Of a stretch of DNA of 64,000 bases, positions 1 to 8,074 are shown in pieces. Numbering within the stretch: position 1 is the stretch's first letter; every line of letters begins with the position of its first letter. A program made the position numbers and the translations under genes. The DNA is from Ruminococcus sp. (GTDB taxonomy: Bacteria; Bacillota; Clostridia; Oscillospirales; Ruminococcaceae). The notes under the pieces were generated by a model. That model searched no databases and was not told the origin of the DNA. It saw only the letters and a program-made list of their open reading frames with translations. The stretch is taken from assembly GCA_020861185.1 (NCBI GenBank), contig JAJBSV010000009.1, positions 141,077-205,076 of the forward strand, given 5' to 3'.

Positions 1-576
1 CTTTCTCATAGCTTGAGACATAAGGCGGGCAAGCTGTCCGACGTGGGTGTCGCCCATTTCGCCGTCTATTTCTGCCTTGGTGACCATAGCCGCTACCGAG
101 TCAAGGACGATTACGTCAATAGCTCCCGAGCGGACGAGAGCCTCGGCAATTTCAAGAGCCTGTTCGCCCGAATCCGGCTGGGACACGAGCATCGAATCTA
201 TATCCACTCCGAGAGCGGAAGCATAGGTCGGATCTAACGCATGCTCGACATCTATAAATGCAACCTCGCCGCCGAGTTTCTGAGCCTCGGCAACTATCGA
301 GAGCGCAACGGTCGTCTTGCCGGAGCTTTCCGGACCGAAAATCTCGACAATTCTTCCTCTCGGGACACCGCCGATTCCGAGGGCTAAATCGAGGGTCATT
401 GAACCCGTCGGTATAGCCTCAACGTTGAGAGTGGAGTTCTGCCCGAGGCGCATTACTGCACCCGCACCGTAGGTTTTCTCAATCTGCGCTATTGCGGTTT
501 CAAGAGCCTTCTTTTTCTCCTCCTGATTCTGCGGATCTGCAACGGTCTTCTTCTCAGCAGTCTTCTTCATTGCCAT
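1..576 (-). CDS. recA: Recombinase RecA (3' end outside window)
   Basis: RecA is the ATP-dependent strand-exchange protein of homologous recombination and the SOS co-protease. The window holds the first 192 residues; the gene runs off the left edge. Directly visible are the N-terminal helix region ([13 protein letters not shown]), the Walker A loop GPESSGKT, the [10 protein letters not shown] segment and the [10 protein letters not shown] Walker B strand. The ATG at 576 is preceded by GAGGAAAA at 8-nt spacing; a second ATG two codons in is an alternative. The lysine-rich start ([10 protein letters not shown]) is a common clostridial extension. No Firmicutes-type SOS box is seen in its promoter region. 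Confidence 0.97.
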   Translation of the reverse strand, partial: MAMKKTAEKKTVADPQNQEEKKKALETAIAQIEKTYGAGAVMRLGQNSTLNVEAIPTGSMTLDLALGIGGVPRGRIVEIFGPESSGKTTVALSIVAEAQKLGGEVAFIDVEHALDPTYASALGVDIDSMLVSQPDSGEQALEIAEALVRSGAIDVIVLDSVAAMVTKAEIDGEMGDTHVGQLARLMSQAMRK

Positions 577-635
577 ATCGTTTTCCTCGTTTCTAATTTA
601 TATTTTGAATTTGGCACTTTTGTGCCGTTTTTTAT

Positions 636-664
636 ATTATACACTATCGAAGTCGTTTTGTAAA
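636..664 (-). promoter_or_regulatory. Promoter of recA
   Basis: On the minus strand TTTACA (659-664) and TATAAT (636-641) are separated by 17 bp. The bases just before the -10 (GATAGTG) recur in two other promoters of this window. A 14-bp palindrome GGCACTTTTGTGCC (613-626) lies in the leader between promoter and start; it has no T-run behind it, so it is not a terminator. Confidence 0.75.
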
Positions 665-690
665 GCTTTTTGTGTACGATAAAACGGACT

Positions 691-1539
691 TCACAAAATT
701 TTTGCGATAACCGTTCTGTCCTTCCCGCAAAAATCTTTGATGATTCTTATATCTTCATACCCCGAATCCTCTAAAATCGCTTTCACAGCTTCGCCTTGCG
801 TTGCGCCGATTTCAAAGGCAATATAGCCGTCTTCTCTGAGTGATTTCTTCCAAAGCGTTGGGATGGCTCTGTAGAAATCAAGACCGTCGTCGCCGCCGAA
901 AAGTGCGGTTTCGGGCTCGTGCCTGACTTCGGTCTGGAGTCCCTGCATGTCTTCGCTTGTTAAGTAAGGCGGGTTGCAGGTTATCAGGTTGAGATCTGAG
1001 AACAGCTCGGCTGATTCTTCGCTCAAAGCGTCTAACTTATGCGGGATTACCGGGCTATGGTGCTCGGCTATGTTCTTTTCGAGATACGAGTAAGCGTCAT
1101 CATAGAGCTCGACAGCGTGGACTTCGGCTCCTGGCAAGAGCTCAGATAAAGTTATCGCTATACAGCCTGTTCCCGAGCATAAATCCAGTATCTTCGGGGC
1201 TTTGATGTCTTTGACGAGCCCATATGCCGCCTCGACAAGGGTTTCCGTATCCTGACGCGGGATAAGCACTCCCTCGCCGACGGAAAATTCTCCCCGATAA
1301 AAATCCCACCTGCCGACTATATACTGGAGCGGTTCGCCCGAAAGGCGCCTACGAAGCATCTCGCGGAGTCTCGCCGCTTCTGCTTCGGTTTCCGCTCTTT
1401 CGAGCTGTCCTGTCATGAGTTTAAGCTTAAAATCTTTGCCGAAGACTTCTTCAAACATTACGTCTGATTCAAAAGCCGCATCTTCAACTCCGCCGGATTC
1501 GAGGGCGGATAAAATCTCGTTATAGAGCGAGCTTACCAT
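691..1539 (-). CDS. prmC: Release factor glutamine N5-methyltransferase PrmC (HemK)
   Basis: Methylates the glutamine of the GGQ motif of peptide release factors using S-adenosylmethionine. The 282-residue length is normal. The N-terminal helical domain (about 1-85) is followed by the Rossmann methyltransferase domain, with the SAM loop DLCSGTGCIA at 119-128 and the catalytic NPPY at 189-192. The start overlaps the upstream DUF1385 gene by 7 bp and its own ribosome site is weak, so translation is probably coupled. The DUF1385-prmC order is common in Clostridia. Confidence 0.93.
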   Translation of the reverse strand: MVSSLYNEILSALESGGVEDAAFESDVMFEEVFGKDFKLKLMTGQLERAETEAEAARLREMLRRRLSGEPLQYIVGRWDFYRGEFSVGEGVLIPRQDTETLVEAAYGLVKDIKAPKILDLCSGTGCIAITLSELLPGAEVHAVELYDDAYSYLEKNIAEHHSPVIPHKLDALSEESAELFSDLNLITCNPPYLTSEDMQGLQTEVRHEPETALFGGDDGLDFYRAIPTLWKKSLREDGYIAFEIGATQGEAVKAILEDSGYEDIRIIKDFCGKDRTVIAKIL

Positions 1540-2501
1540 CTGTCGCGTTCTCTGTCCTCAGGAATGCAGGGCTTGAATGCGGCGATTGCGACTTCAATCT
1601 GGGAGTCGTCCGGCTCCTTGGTCGTGAGTCTCTGAATCCAGAGACCGGGTGCGGAGATAATCTTCGTGAAGATATTGTCATACTTTCCGGCGAGCTTTAT
1701 AAGCTCATAAGCGATTGCCACTATTATCGGAAGAAGGATGATGTGGGCGCCGACTCTCAGGAGAAGCGAATCCCACGGGACTTGGAATATCGAGAATACG
1801 AATATCGAAATGAAGAGTACCAGAAAAGTGAACGAAGTGCCGCATCTCGGGTGGAAGCGCTTCTGCTTCCTGACGTTTTCAACGGTGAGGTCGAGCCCGT
1901 GCTCATAGCAGAAGATGGTCTTGTGCTCGGCACCGTGATACTGGTAGGTGCGCTTCATGTCCGAAAGAAGGCTTGTTGCCCAGAGATAGACGACAAAGAT
2001 GCCGATTTTGATTATTCCCTCGATGATGTTCTTGACGATTGTCAGGTCAGCAAGTACAGGTATAAGATAAGTGAGACCTTTGGTGGCGAGTGCAGGAAGA
2101 TACATAAAGAGCAAGAGTGCTAAGAGTACTCCAAGAACGGTCGCAACGACCATGATACCGTTCATAAGCTTGTCGCCGAACTTATCTGTCAGCCACTTCT
2201 CGAACTTCGAGGGCTCTTCCTCCTCGATTCCTTCCATCGACTTGTCTGCGGACTTCGAAAGGCATTTATAGCCATCGACAAAGCTTACAACCATGTTGAC
2301 ACATCCGCGGATGAACGGGACCTTGCGGTACCACTTCGCGGGCTTAAGCTCCCACGTTTCAAGGTCGATTTCGCCGTTCGGGAGCCTGACTGCCATAGCC
2401 TCGGTGTCGACACCACGCATCATTACTCCCTCTATGAGTGCCTGCCCGCCGATTTTCGACTTGAATGCAGGCTCGTTGTTTGTTTCTGTTTTTTTACTCA
2501 T
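1533..2501 (-). CDS. DUF1385 (YqhQ-like) membrane protein
   Basis: A conserved Firmicutes membrane protein of unknown biochemical role. Visible family hallmarks are the N-terminal GGQALIEGVMMRG segment, membrane helices around residues 110-135, 145-165 and 225-265, and the central YHGAEHKTIFCYE and RCGTSF stretches. The start at 2501 (MSKKTE) is chosen because it has AGGAGGAACCA just upstream; an in-frame start nine codons earlier lacks a ribosome site. It is cotranscribed with prmC, as in many Clostridia. Function is not established from the sequence. Confidence 0.88.
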   Translation of the reverse strand: MSKKTETNNEPAFKSKIGGQALIEGVMMRGVDTEAMAVRLPNGEIDLETWELKPAKWYRKVPFIRGCVNMVVSFVDGYKCLSKSADKSMEGIEEEEPSKFEKWLTDKFGDKLMNGIMVVATVLGVLLALLLFMYLPALATKGLTYLIPVLADLTIVKNIIEGIIKIGIFVVYLWATSLLSDMKRTYQYHGAEHKTIFCYEHGLDLTVENVRKQKRFHPRCGTSFTFLVLFISIFVFSIFQVPWDSLLLRVGAHIILLPIIVAIAYELIKLAGKYDNIFTKIISAPGLWIQRLTTKEPDDSQIEVAIAAFKPCIPEDRERDRW

Positions 2502-2549
2502 TGGTTCCTCCTGTTCGATAATTTGCACAACCTGTGTGCCATTTTATGT

Positions 2550-2568
2550 GGGCGGATAATATCCGCCC
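2550..2568. repeat. 19-bp palindrome, possible dispersed repeat
   Basis: A perfect inverted repeat with arms GGGCGGATA / TATCCGCCC around one A, followed by CCTAC. It lies between the histidine kinase and the DUF1385 gene. No T-run follows on either strand, which argues against a simple terminator. A longer relative with the same outer arms occurs at 42855-42900. Confidence 0.6.
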
Positions 2569-2578
2569 CTACAGTTTC

Positions 2579-3994
2579 CTAAAATTGCTCGGTAATTGGT
2601 AGGGTTATCCGCACCGTAGTGCCCTTGCCGAGTTCGCTGTTGATGGTTAAGCTTCCGCCGTGCATCTCGACTATTTCGTTGGCAACTGCCAGACCGATGC
2701 CCGAGCCGCGGCGTGTGTGATTAGCTTTATAGAATTTCGTCTTTACCTTCGGCAGATCCTGCGGGGAGATGCCAACGCCGGTGTCCGAAATCAGGACTAC
2801 TATTTCCTTATCCTGTTCAAATGCTTCGACAGATACCGTTCCGCCCTGATTTGTATACTTCACGGCGTTGTCGATTATGTTTATGAAAACCTGCCTGAGA
2901 CGTGCCCGGTCGCCATAGACGAACGGAAGCATCTCCGGCTCGTAATATTCAAGCTTGATGCCGAGCGACTTAGCCCGCTCGCCGTAGATTAGAACCGCTT
3001 CGCCTAATTCTGCCAAGATATCGCAGGTTTCGCGGTTGAGGGTGAATCTGCCATCCTCGATTCGGGAGAAGTCGAGGAGCTCCTCGACCATGTCGGAAAG
3101 ACGTTCCGTCTCGCCGGTGATTACCTTCATCGCCTTCTGAATCGTTTCCGGGTCGTCGGACATTTCAAGCGCCGTTTCGCTCCAGCCCTTGATAGCCGTC
3201 AGCGGCGTCCGCAGTTCATGCGACACGGAGGATATGAATTCGTTCTTAACTTTGTCGGAGTTTTCGAGCTCGGTTGCCATGTAGTTGATGGACTGGGCAA
3301 GCTCGCCGATTTCGTCGGAGGTCTTCGGCTCGATTCTTTCGCGGAAATCGCCCTCGGCGTATTTTTTCGAAATATCACACATCTGACGGACTGGGACGAC
3401 TATCGACCTGACAAAAGAAAGTCCCACAAAGAGCATAAGAAGTATTATTGCAAGTATGGATAATGTCAGCACGACGCCGATTTTGAAAATCTGGCTGTCG
3501 ATGAGGTCTATTGATGTCATCAGCATCAGCGCGCCGTATTCGCACGGCAGGGACGAAATAATCACGGTATAGCACATGACCTTTTTGCCACTCGAGAGGG
3601 TCAGCGTTTCGCAATATTCGCCGTCTTCCGAATCAAGAGCTTTTTCGTAACCGCTTAAATCAAGCCAATCGGAGGGCTCAAAGCCGGAGCTCGTCAGGAG
3701 AACCTCGCCCGAGGTGCTGAGCGCCACGAGCTCGTATTTTTCCTTCTCGTCAAATTCTTGGACGGAAGACTCAATCTCACTTTCGAGCCCGGAAACGGTC
3801 TGGTATCTCGAAAGAGGAGATATCACCGATTCTAACTTTGCGGTCAGGTTCTGCTCGGCGGCATTGGAATAGTAGTTACTGAAAATGACAAGCGCAAGCA
3901 CGTCAACCGCAAGGAGCACCAGAAGAACGATGCCCATCGAGTTCACAAGCCACCTGCCGGTTATACTCCCATGTATCCTTTTTTTCAGCATCAA
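2579..3994 (-). CDS. Membrane sensor histidine kinase
   Basis: The 471-residue kinase has an N-terminal membrane helix (about 17-38), an extracytoplasmic sensor region (about 40-165), a second helix (about 170-195), a HAMP linker, and a kinase core: phosphoacceptor SHELRTPLTAIKG with His259, the N box IDNAVKY, the G1 box DTGVGIS and the G2 box GSGIGLA. The architecture matches OmpR-partnered kinases. Its start (TTG 3994 or ATG 3991) lies 10-14 bp after the response regulator, so the two form an operon with the upstream lipoprotein, a plausible sensory accessory. The signal is unknown. Confidence 0.92.
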   Translation of the reverse strand: MMLKKRIHGSITGRWLVNSMGIVLLVLLAVDVLALVIFSNYYSNAAEQNLTAKLESVISPLSRYQTVSGLESEIESSVQEFDEKEKYELVALSTSGEVLLTSSGFEPSDWLDLSGYEKALDSEDGEYCETLTLSSGKKVMCYTVIISSLPCEYGALMLMTSIDLIDSQIFKIGVVLTLSILAIILLMLFVGLSFVRSIVVPVRQMCDISKKYAEGDFRERIEPKTSDEIGELAQSINYMATELENSDKVKNEFISSVSHELRTPLTAIKGWSETALEMSDDPETIQKAMKVITGETERLSDMVEELLDFSRIEDGRFTLNRETCDILAELGEAVLIYGERAKSLGIKLEYYEPEMLPFVYGDRARLRQVFINIIDNAVKYTNQGGTVSVEAFEQDKEIVVLISDTGVGISPQDLPKVKTKFYKANHTRRGSGIGLAVANEIVEMHGGSLTINSELGKGTTVRITLPITEQF

Positions 3995-4004
3995 CGCTCA
4001 ACTC

Positions 4005-4709
4005 TCATTCGCCGGAGCTCCATTTGTAGCCATAACCCCAAATCGTGATTATGTATTTGGGATTAGAGGGCTCGTCCTCTATCTTCATTCTGATTCTGCG
4101 TATATTTACGTCGACTATCTTCTCTTCACCGTAGTAGTTCTCGCCCCAGATTCTTCTTAAAATAGTCATTCTGTCAAGGGCGGTGTTCTGGTTCTTTAAG
4201 AAGAACTCCATTATCTGATACTCGACCTGTGTTAAGTCGACCGGCTTACCGTTCTTTAAGAGAACGCGGCTCTTGAGATTAATTACAAACGGTCCCGAAG
4301 TTATCTCGTCGCCCTTGTCGGTCTTCTGGGAATCCATAAGGCTGACACGGCGGCAAATTGCGTCAACACGAGCTACAAGCTCGGAAATCGAAAACGGCTT
4401 TGTCATATAGTCGTCGGCGCCCATCATGAGTGATGAAACCTTGTCCATCTCCTGAGACTTGGCGGAGAGCATGATGATTCCGATTTTAGCGCTTCTTTCG
4501 CGGAGGCTCCTGCAGACGGCGAAGCCGTCCATCCCAGGCATCATGATGTCGAGCAAAGCCACATCGAAATCATCGCCGGTGGCATCAAAGGCTTTCACGG
4601 CATCCTCGCCGCAATTAACGTCGACGACGTCATAGCCGCTTCTTTTGAGATTGAGAACGACGAATTCTCTTATCGAATCCTCGTCTTCGCAGACCAAAAC
4701 ACGCTTCAT
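4005..4709 (-). CDS. OmpR/PhoB-family response regulator
   Basis: A receiver domain (residues 1-120) carries the acidic pair in LVCEDED, phosphoacceptor Asp54 in LLDIMMPGMDG and the conserved lysine in MTKPFS. The C-terminal winged-helix DNA-binding domain includes LTQVEYQIMEFF and the recognition region VDVNIRRIRMKIE. The start at 4709 (MKRVLV) is preferred over the ATG two codons upstream because AGGAG lies 9 nt away from it. The cognate kinase follows directly. Confidence 0.93.
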   Translation of the reverse strand: MKRVLVCEDEDSIREFVVLNLKRSGYDVVDVNCGEDAVKAFDATGDDFDVALLDIMMPGMDGFAVCRSLRERSAKIGIIMLSAKSQEMDKVSSLMMGADDYMTKPFSISELVARVDAICRRVSLMDSQKTDKGDEITSGPFVINLKSRVLLKNGKPVDLTQVEYQIMEFFLKNQNTALDRMTILRRIWGENYYGEEKIVDVNIRRIRMKIEDEPSNPKYIITIWGYGYKWSSGE

Positions 4710-4729
4710 GCACATTTTCTCCTCACAAT

Positions 4730-6040
4730 TTATTGTGTTATATACAAATTATCCGAGATTTCATCGGGTGTAAGTAACAGCGGCTCGTCATCGCCGGCAA
4801 GTCCCTTATATAGATACGCCGTGCTGTCCGTTTCTGTAATCAGAGTGTAGCCGTCGTCAAGATAGGTCTCGGTGCTTCGGGAACTCACCGAAATGATACT
4901 TAAAAGCTTCTTCATATCCGCAAGGCTGTCGGCGGTTCTGTCATACTCGACGAACGTAATCTCGCCGGTGTCGCTGTCGCGGATTACAGAGATGAAGTTT
5001 GTCCATCTCGACGGGAGCTTGAAGATATAGCTGTCGGAAAGGTTGTAATAGGCGCTCGCCTCGGTGACGAATTCAAGCTCTTCCTCGCTGTAGCTGAGCC
5101 AGTTTATCATATATTCGGCACTGCTTCCCGCACTGTATCCCGAGAAGAGCCCGATTGTCGGAATTTCGATGATTCCGTCGTTATCATAATCCATGGAGAG
5201 ATAGCCGCTCGTCCGCTCGGTTATCCAAAGGAGCTCCGAATCCATAGCCGACAGGCAGGTCAGAGTGTCGCCGACAAGATAGACGACCTCCGTCAGGAGA
5301 TAGCCGTCCTCGTCGGTCACGTCTATGAAGAGCGCACCCGTCTCGCCATAGAGGATTCCGCAGACGTAGTTCGAAATTGCGGAAACGCTCGAGGTGAGCA
5401 TTCGCTCGGCTGTGACATAGCTCAGTCCATCGCTCGACTTGATGACCCCGACCGAGACCGCGGTTCCGGACTTTTTGAAGAGAACTATTTCATCGGTGCC
5501 GCAGAGGTCGATATCCGCACTTATCATCTCGGTGTACCAACCGTCATATGTGGAGCGTAGCACGCCGTTTTCGTATCTGTAGATGCTGACTGCCGACTCG
5601 TCGTGGACGGATGTGCCGTAGCCGATTACTATATCGGTAACGTCGCCGTAGTCGGTGACTATAACATTGTCGACCGAGGAGCCGCCGCCCGCAACTTCAT
5701 ACATCGCGTGCCAATCGCCGCCCGAATCCTTGTCAAAGACCGCCACACGGACATTTTCGCCCGTGCCGGAAGCGGTTGCACTCGAAGCTGTATAGAATAC
5801 GAGTGCTTCGTCATTTTCGTCGCCATCAAGGTCGGCAATCACGAACGCTGAGCGATAATCCCCCGACCGGGGATATGCCAGGGTCACGGTGTGACCGACG
5901 TTGTCATAAAGCGCCTGTTTGAGCGCCTCCTGGTCGTCCGAAATGCTCGGAGCCACAAGAAGCTCGTCCACAGAGAAGGTGAACGCTTCACAGCCCGTAA
6001 GAAGAAGGCAGCTTAGAATAACCGCAAGTATTCTTTTCAT
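4730..6040 (-). CDS. Lipoprotein with VCBS/FG-GAP-like repeats
   Basis: A 436-residue secreted lipoprotein: MKRILAVILSCLLLTGC is a signal peptide with lipobox LTGC. The mature part has propeller-like acidic loops, IADLDGDENDEALVFY early and MDYDNDGIIEIP later, typical of VCBS/FG-GAP-type calcium-binding repeats. The start at 6040 has AGGAGG upstream and leaves the signal peptide at the true N-terminus. It is the first gene of the operon with a response regulator and kinase, so it may be an extracellular accessory of that system. This is inference; no enzyme motif is visible. Confidence 0.8.
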   Translation of the reverse strand: MKRILAVILSCLLLTGCEAFTFSVDELLVAPSISDDQEALKQALYDNVGHTVTLAYPRSGDYRSAFVIADLDGDENDEALVFYTASSATASGTGENVRVAVFDKDSGGDWHAMYEVAGGGSSVDNVIVTDYGDVTDIVIGYGTSVHDESAVSIYRYENGVLRSTYDGWYTEMISADIDLCGTDEIVLFKKSGTAVSVGVIKSSDGLSYVTAERMLTSSVSAISNYVCGILYGETGALFIDVTDEDGYLLTEVVYLVGDTLTCLSAMDSELLWITERTSGYLSMDYDNDGIIEIPTIGLFSGYSAGSSAEYMINWLSYSEEELEFVTEASAYYNLSDSYIFKLPSRWTNFISVIRDSDTGEITFVEYDRTADSLADMKKLLSIISVSSRSTETYLDDGYTLITETDSTAYLYKGLAGDDEPLLLTPDEISDNLYITQ

Positions 6041-6091
6041 TGCGTCCGCCTCCTTCTGTTGCCAAACAGTGCACACAATCAGCCACAGTTT

Positions 6092-6120
6092 ATTATACTC
6101 CAAATAAATGCGGGTTGCAA
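6092..6120 (-). promoter_or_regulatory. Promoter of the lipoprotein-regulator-kinase operon
   Basis: TTGCAA (6115-6120) and TATAAT (6092-6097) on the minus strand with a 17-bp spacer, about 50 bp upstream of the lipoprotein start. Confidence 0.75.
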
Positions 6121-6199
6121 GTGGTTTGAGCGTAACTAAGAGTAAAAATTGTGAGATTGCGGGGCGGGAAATCAAAAAGAGCGGCTTTTGGGGTCGCTC

Positions 6200-6637
6200 T
6201 TAAGAATGCCGCTTTCGGCGTAATTTACTTTTTATCCCGAAAAGAAGCTTCCTCAGCGGATAAATCAGATTCCAGAGGCGGACGTAGAGCTTGTATGGGC
6301 GGCTGTCTACGGAAATTTCACGGGAGCTCTCGCTGTTGCCTCTCCAGAAGGACTTTGCGACGCCTTTTATGTCCGAAATCGGAACCCTTTCCAAAAAATA
6401 AGTGTTGTCGCCTCTTATCAGGGCAACATCACCGTCAAAAGAAATTATTCTGTGGAGAACCAGTGCACCGTCAACTCTGGTGTAAAGAACGACATCGCCC
6501 GGCTTAGGGCTTTCCGAAGGCTTTTCTATCATCACCTGCGAGGTGTAGCTTTGGAGAAGAGGACGCATGCTCGTGCCCTTAATCGTCGTAAGGATGAAGC
6601 CGGAGCGCTCGAGCTCGGCAAGATTCGTCGTAATCAT
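6200..6637 (-). CDS. S24/S26-family signal-peptidase-like protein
   Basis: A 145-residue protein with a peptidase S24/S26 fold: GTSMRP carries the candidate nucleophile Ser23, and GALVLHRII places His62 where bacterial type I signal peptidases have lysine, as in SipW/ER-type enzymes. GDVVLY and IRGDN are further family segments. There is no obvious N-terminal membrane anchor; a basic C-terminus (KLRRKRHS) ends the protein. It overlaps the PqqD-like gene by an ATGA junction. Substrate unknown; the pairing suggests processing or binding of a peptide, but no precursor gene is seen. Confidence 0.75.
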   Translation of the reverse strand: MITTNLAELERSGFILTTIKGTSMRPLLQSYTSQVMIEKPSESPKPGDVVLYTRVDGALVLHRIISFDGDVALIRGDNTYFLERVPISDIKGVAKSFWRGNSESSREISVDSRPYKLYVRLWNLIYPLRKLLFGIKSKLRRKRHS

Positions 6638-6918
6638 GACTCGGATATTAAAAAGCCCGCCTCTACCATCTCGTCTATCATCGACTGAACGTCGTCCGAG
6701 ATGACCTTGCGGTCTTCATCCGTCTTTGCGCCGTTGAGCAAAACCAGCTCTTCGGTGATTTCACTTTGATTTTTGCCTTCCGATATCCCCTGCCAGATGC
6801 GCCTTCCGGTGTCGTTGAGCTTAATCATTCCGTGAAAGCCCCGGCTCGCCTCACCCGTCGCAACGACGACATACTTGCCGGCAACCTTCCTCATGACAAA
6901 GCCGTCTTTGATTCTCAT
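6634..6918 (-). CDS. PqqD-family (RRE-like) small protein
   Basis: A 94-residue protein resembling PqqD, the winged-helix chaperone that binds RiPP leader peptides. Visible features are GFVMRKVAGKYVVVATGEA, the LNDTGRRIWQGI helix and a C-terminal acidic helix region ending MIDEMVEAGFLI, all typical of the family. The start has AGGAGG at 8-nt spacing. It is followed by the S24/S26 peptidase with 4-bp overlap. No radical SAM enzyme or precursor peptide is nearby, so the partner is unknown. Confidence 0.8.
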   Translation of the reverse strand: MRIKDGFVMRKVAGKYVVVATGEASRGFHGMIKLNDTGRRIWQGISEGKNQSEITEELVLLNGAKTDEDRKVISDDVQSMIDEMVEAGFLISES

Positions 6919-6950
6919 GATGAAAACCTCCTAAAAACTTTATTGAATTT

Positions 6951-6979
6951 ATTGTAGCATATCGGTTGAGTGGTGTCAA
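6951..6979 (-). promoter_or_regulatory. Promoter of the pqqD-like/peptidase pair
   Basis: TTGACA (6974-6979) and TACAAT (6951-6956) on the minus strand, 17-bp spacer, followed by the AGGAGG-bearing leader. Confidence 0.8.
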
Positions 6980-7144
6980 GGGGGTGAGGGGGATTTTTTG
7001 AAATTTTTTGAGGGCGGCGAATAACATCTCCGGTGAAGAGTCTCGTCACCCCCACATCGCCAACTGCAAGGGGGATCACGGCATGCGCTATGTTAGCAAC
7101 CCGTCCAAAATTCATAACGAACTTTCACAGTTTCCATTATCTGC

Positions 7145-7350
7145 TTATAAAATATATTTTCTCAAAGGCTTTATCAGTGACATCACCCACGAGGCGATAA
7201 ACGAACATACTACGAAAAACAGGCAGAATGCCAATGTCGCCAACGGATAAAGCGAAAAGTTCAGAGGGGTGATTTTAACTACCCTATACACAAATTGAAT
7301 AAATACAGGGTGAACCAAATACACTCCAAACTCTGCAAATCCGACATCTG
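7145..7350 (-). pseudogene. C-terminal remnant of an acyltransferase-3 family protein
   Basis: Reading the minus strand into the stop at 7145 gives about 65 residues containing VGFAEFGVYLVHPVFI, then a hydrophobic stretch (PLATLAFCLFFVVCSF) and a basic end. This is the typical last part of membrane O-acyltransferases (Acyl_transf_3, OafA-like), whose usual motif is a small residue plus FGxYLxHP. No start codon or N-terminal half is present. It joins out of frame to a sugar-transferase remnant near 7350, so both are leftovers of a deletion. Between 6980 and 7145 I see no supportable gene. Confidence 0.7.
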
Positions 7351-7512
7351 AAGCCTTTGACGTGCATAATCATCATACTGCTCGACTTCTTTCGGAAGAG
7401 GAGGGCGGGGACCGACGATGCTCATGTCGCCTCTGAGGATATTCACGAGCTGCGGGAGTTCTGTGGGACGGAACAAAAAGTAGCGTAAAATAAACTCATC
7501 TTTTCGAGTCAA
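7350..7512 (-). pseudogene. Internal remnant of a bacterial sugar transferase
   Basis: The segment encodes TELPQLVNILRGDMSIVGP followed by RPPLPKEVEQYDDYARQRLQ, the highly conserved core of polyisoprenyl-phosphate sugar transferases of exopolysaccharide clusters (WcaJ/EpsL-like). The N-terminal part with the membrane anchor and the C-terminal part after RQRL (normally a VKPG-type motif) are missing. After RQRLQ the DNA switches to acyltransferase coding in another frame. This is a gene scar, not a functional enzyme. Confidence 0.8.
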
Positions 7513-7525
7513 TCTGAAAAACAGG

Positions 7526-7555
7526 CAAAAAATAAGCCTTCCGAAGAAGGCTTAT
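7526..7555 (-). terminator. Rho-independent terminator
   Basis: A perfect 10-bp stem (7532-7541 with 7546-7555, tetraloop between) followed on the minus strand by a T-run. It lies just after the RNA-ligase-like fragment and would end the abiE-side transcript. Confidence 0.85.
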
Positions 7556-7588
7556 GCCGAAACAACTAATATTAATAATAAAACGCTC

Positions 7589-8029
7589 CTACTCTTTCGT
7601 ATCTCTGAACTTGGCACTACCCCACGGAAATCCGAAATCTTTCCTCTTTATTTTACATTTCGGCTCGCCGCCTTTCCAAAAGACGATTCCTTCAATATAG
7701 TTGTTCCTGAGATATTCACGGATACCCTCGAAAGTGCGCTCAACGTCAATGACATCCTTGCCGTGCAGCTTCAAAACATCCCGTTCCAAGCTATACGGAT
7801 TGGTCTGAAAATGCGGTCCCAACGCCTCATAGGTGCCATCGGTTTTTTCTTCCGAGTAATTATCATAAGCTGCCCAGAACCACCTGTCAGCGGGACTATC
7901 ACGGTCACACTTTACCCAACAAGGGAGGTGTCCCGTCACCGGGTCGGGAGCTTCTTCACACTGAATAGCACCTTCGGGTACTTTTTTGCCGCGCTTGGCA
8001 TCGTATTGGTCATAAAATAAGTATCCCAT
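7589..8029 (-). pseudogene. Truncated RNA-ligase-like protein (DUF5565-like), motif I missing
   Basis: The 146 residues match the C-terminal two thirds of DUF5565/RNA-ligase-like proteins: DAKRGKKVPEGAI, PDPVTGHLPCWVK, DGTYEALGP (motif III-like), IEGIVFWKGG (motif IV) and KIKRKDFGFPW (motif V). The part that should carry the nucleotidyl-lysine motif KxDG lies upstream of this point in relatives, but here only 45 bp separate the ORF from the AbiEii stop, with an in-frame stop and no ribosome site. I infer a 5'-truncated remnant; a functional split protein cannot be excluded. Confidence 0.65.
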
Positions 8030-8074
8030 TTCTGAGATGCTTTAACCGTTATGTGAATATTCCGCACCACATTC

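Noticed and set aside
577-690. SOS (LexA/DinR) box upstream of recA
   Set aside because: No CGAAC-N4-GTTCG-like site is seen; the GGCAC-TTTT-GTGCC palindrome there has a different sequence.
6915-7115. 66-codon open frame on the minus strand beside the pqqD-like promoter
   Set aside because: It runs through the promoter and the pqqD ribosome site, has no ribosome site of its own and no recognisable family; probably chance coding.
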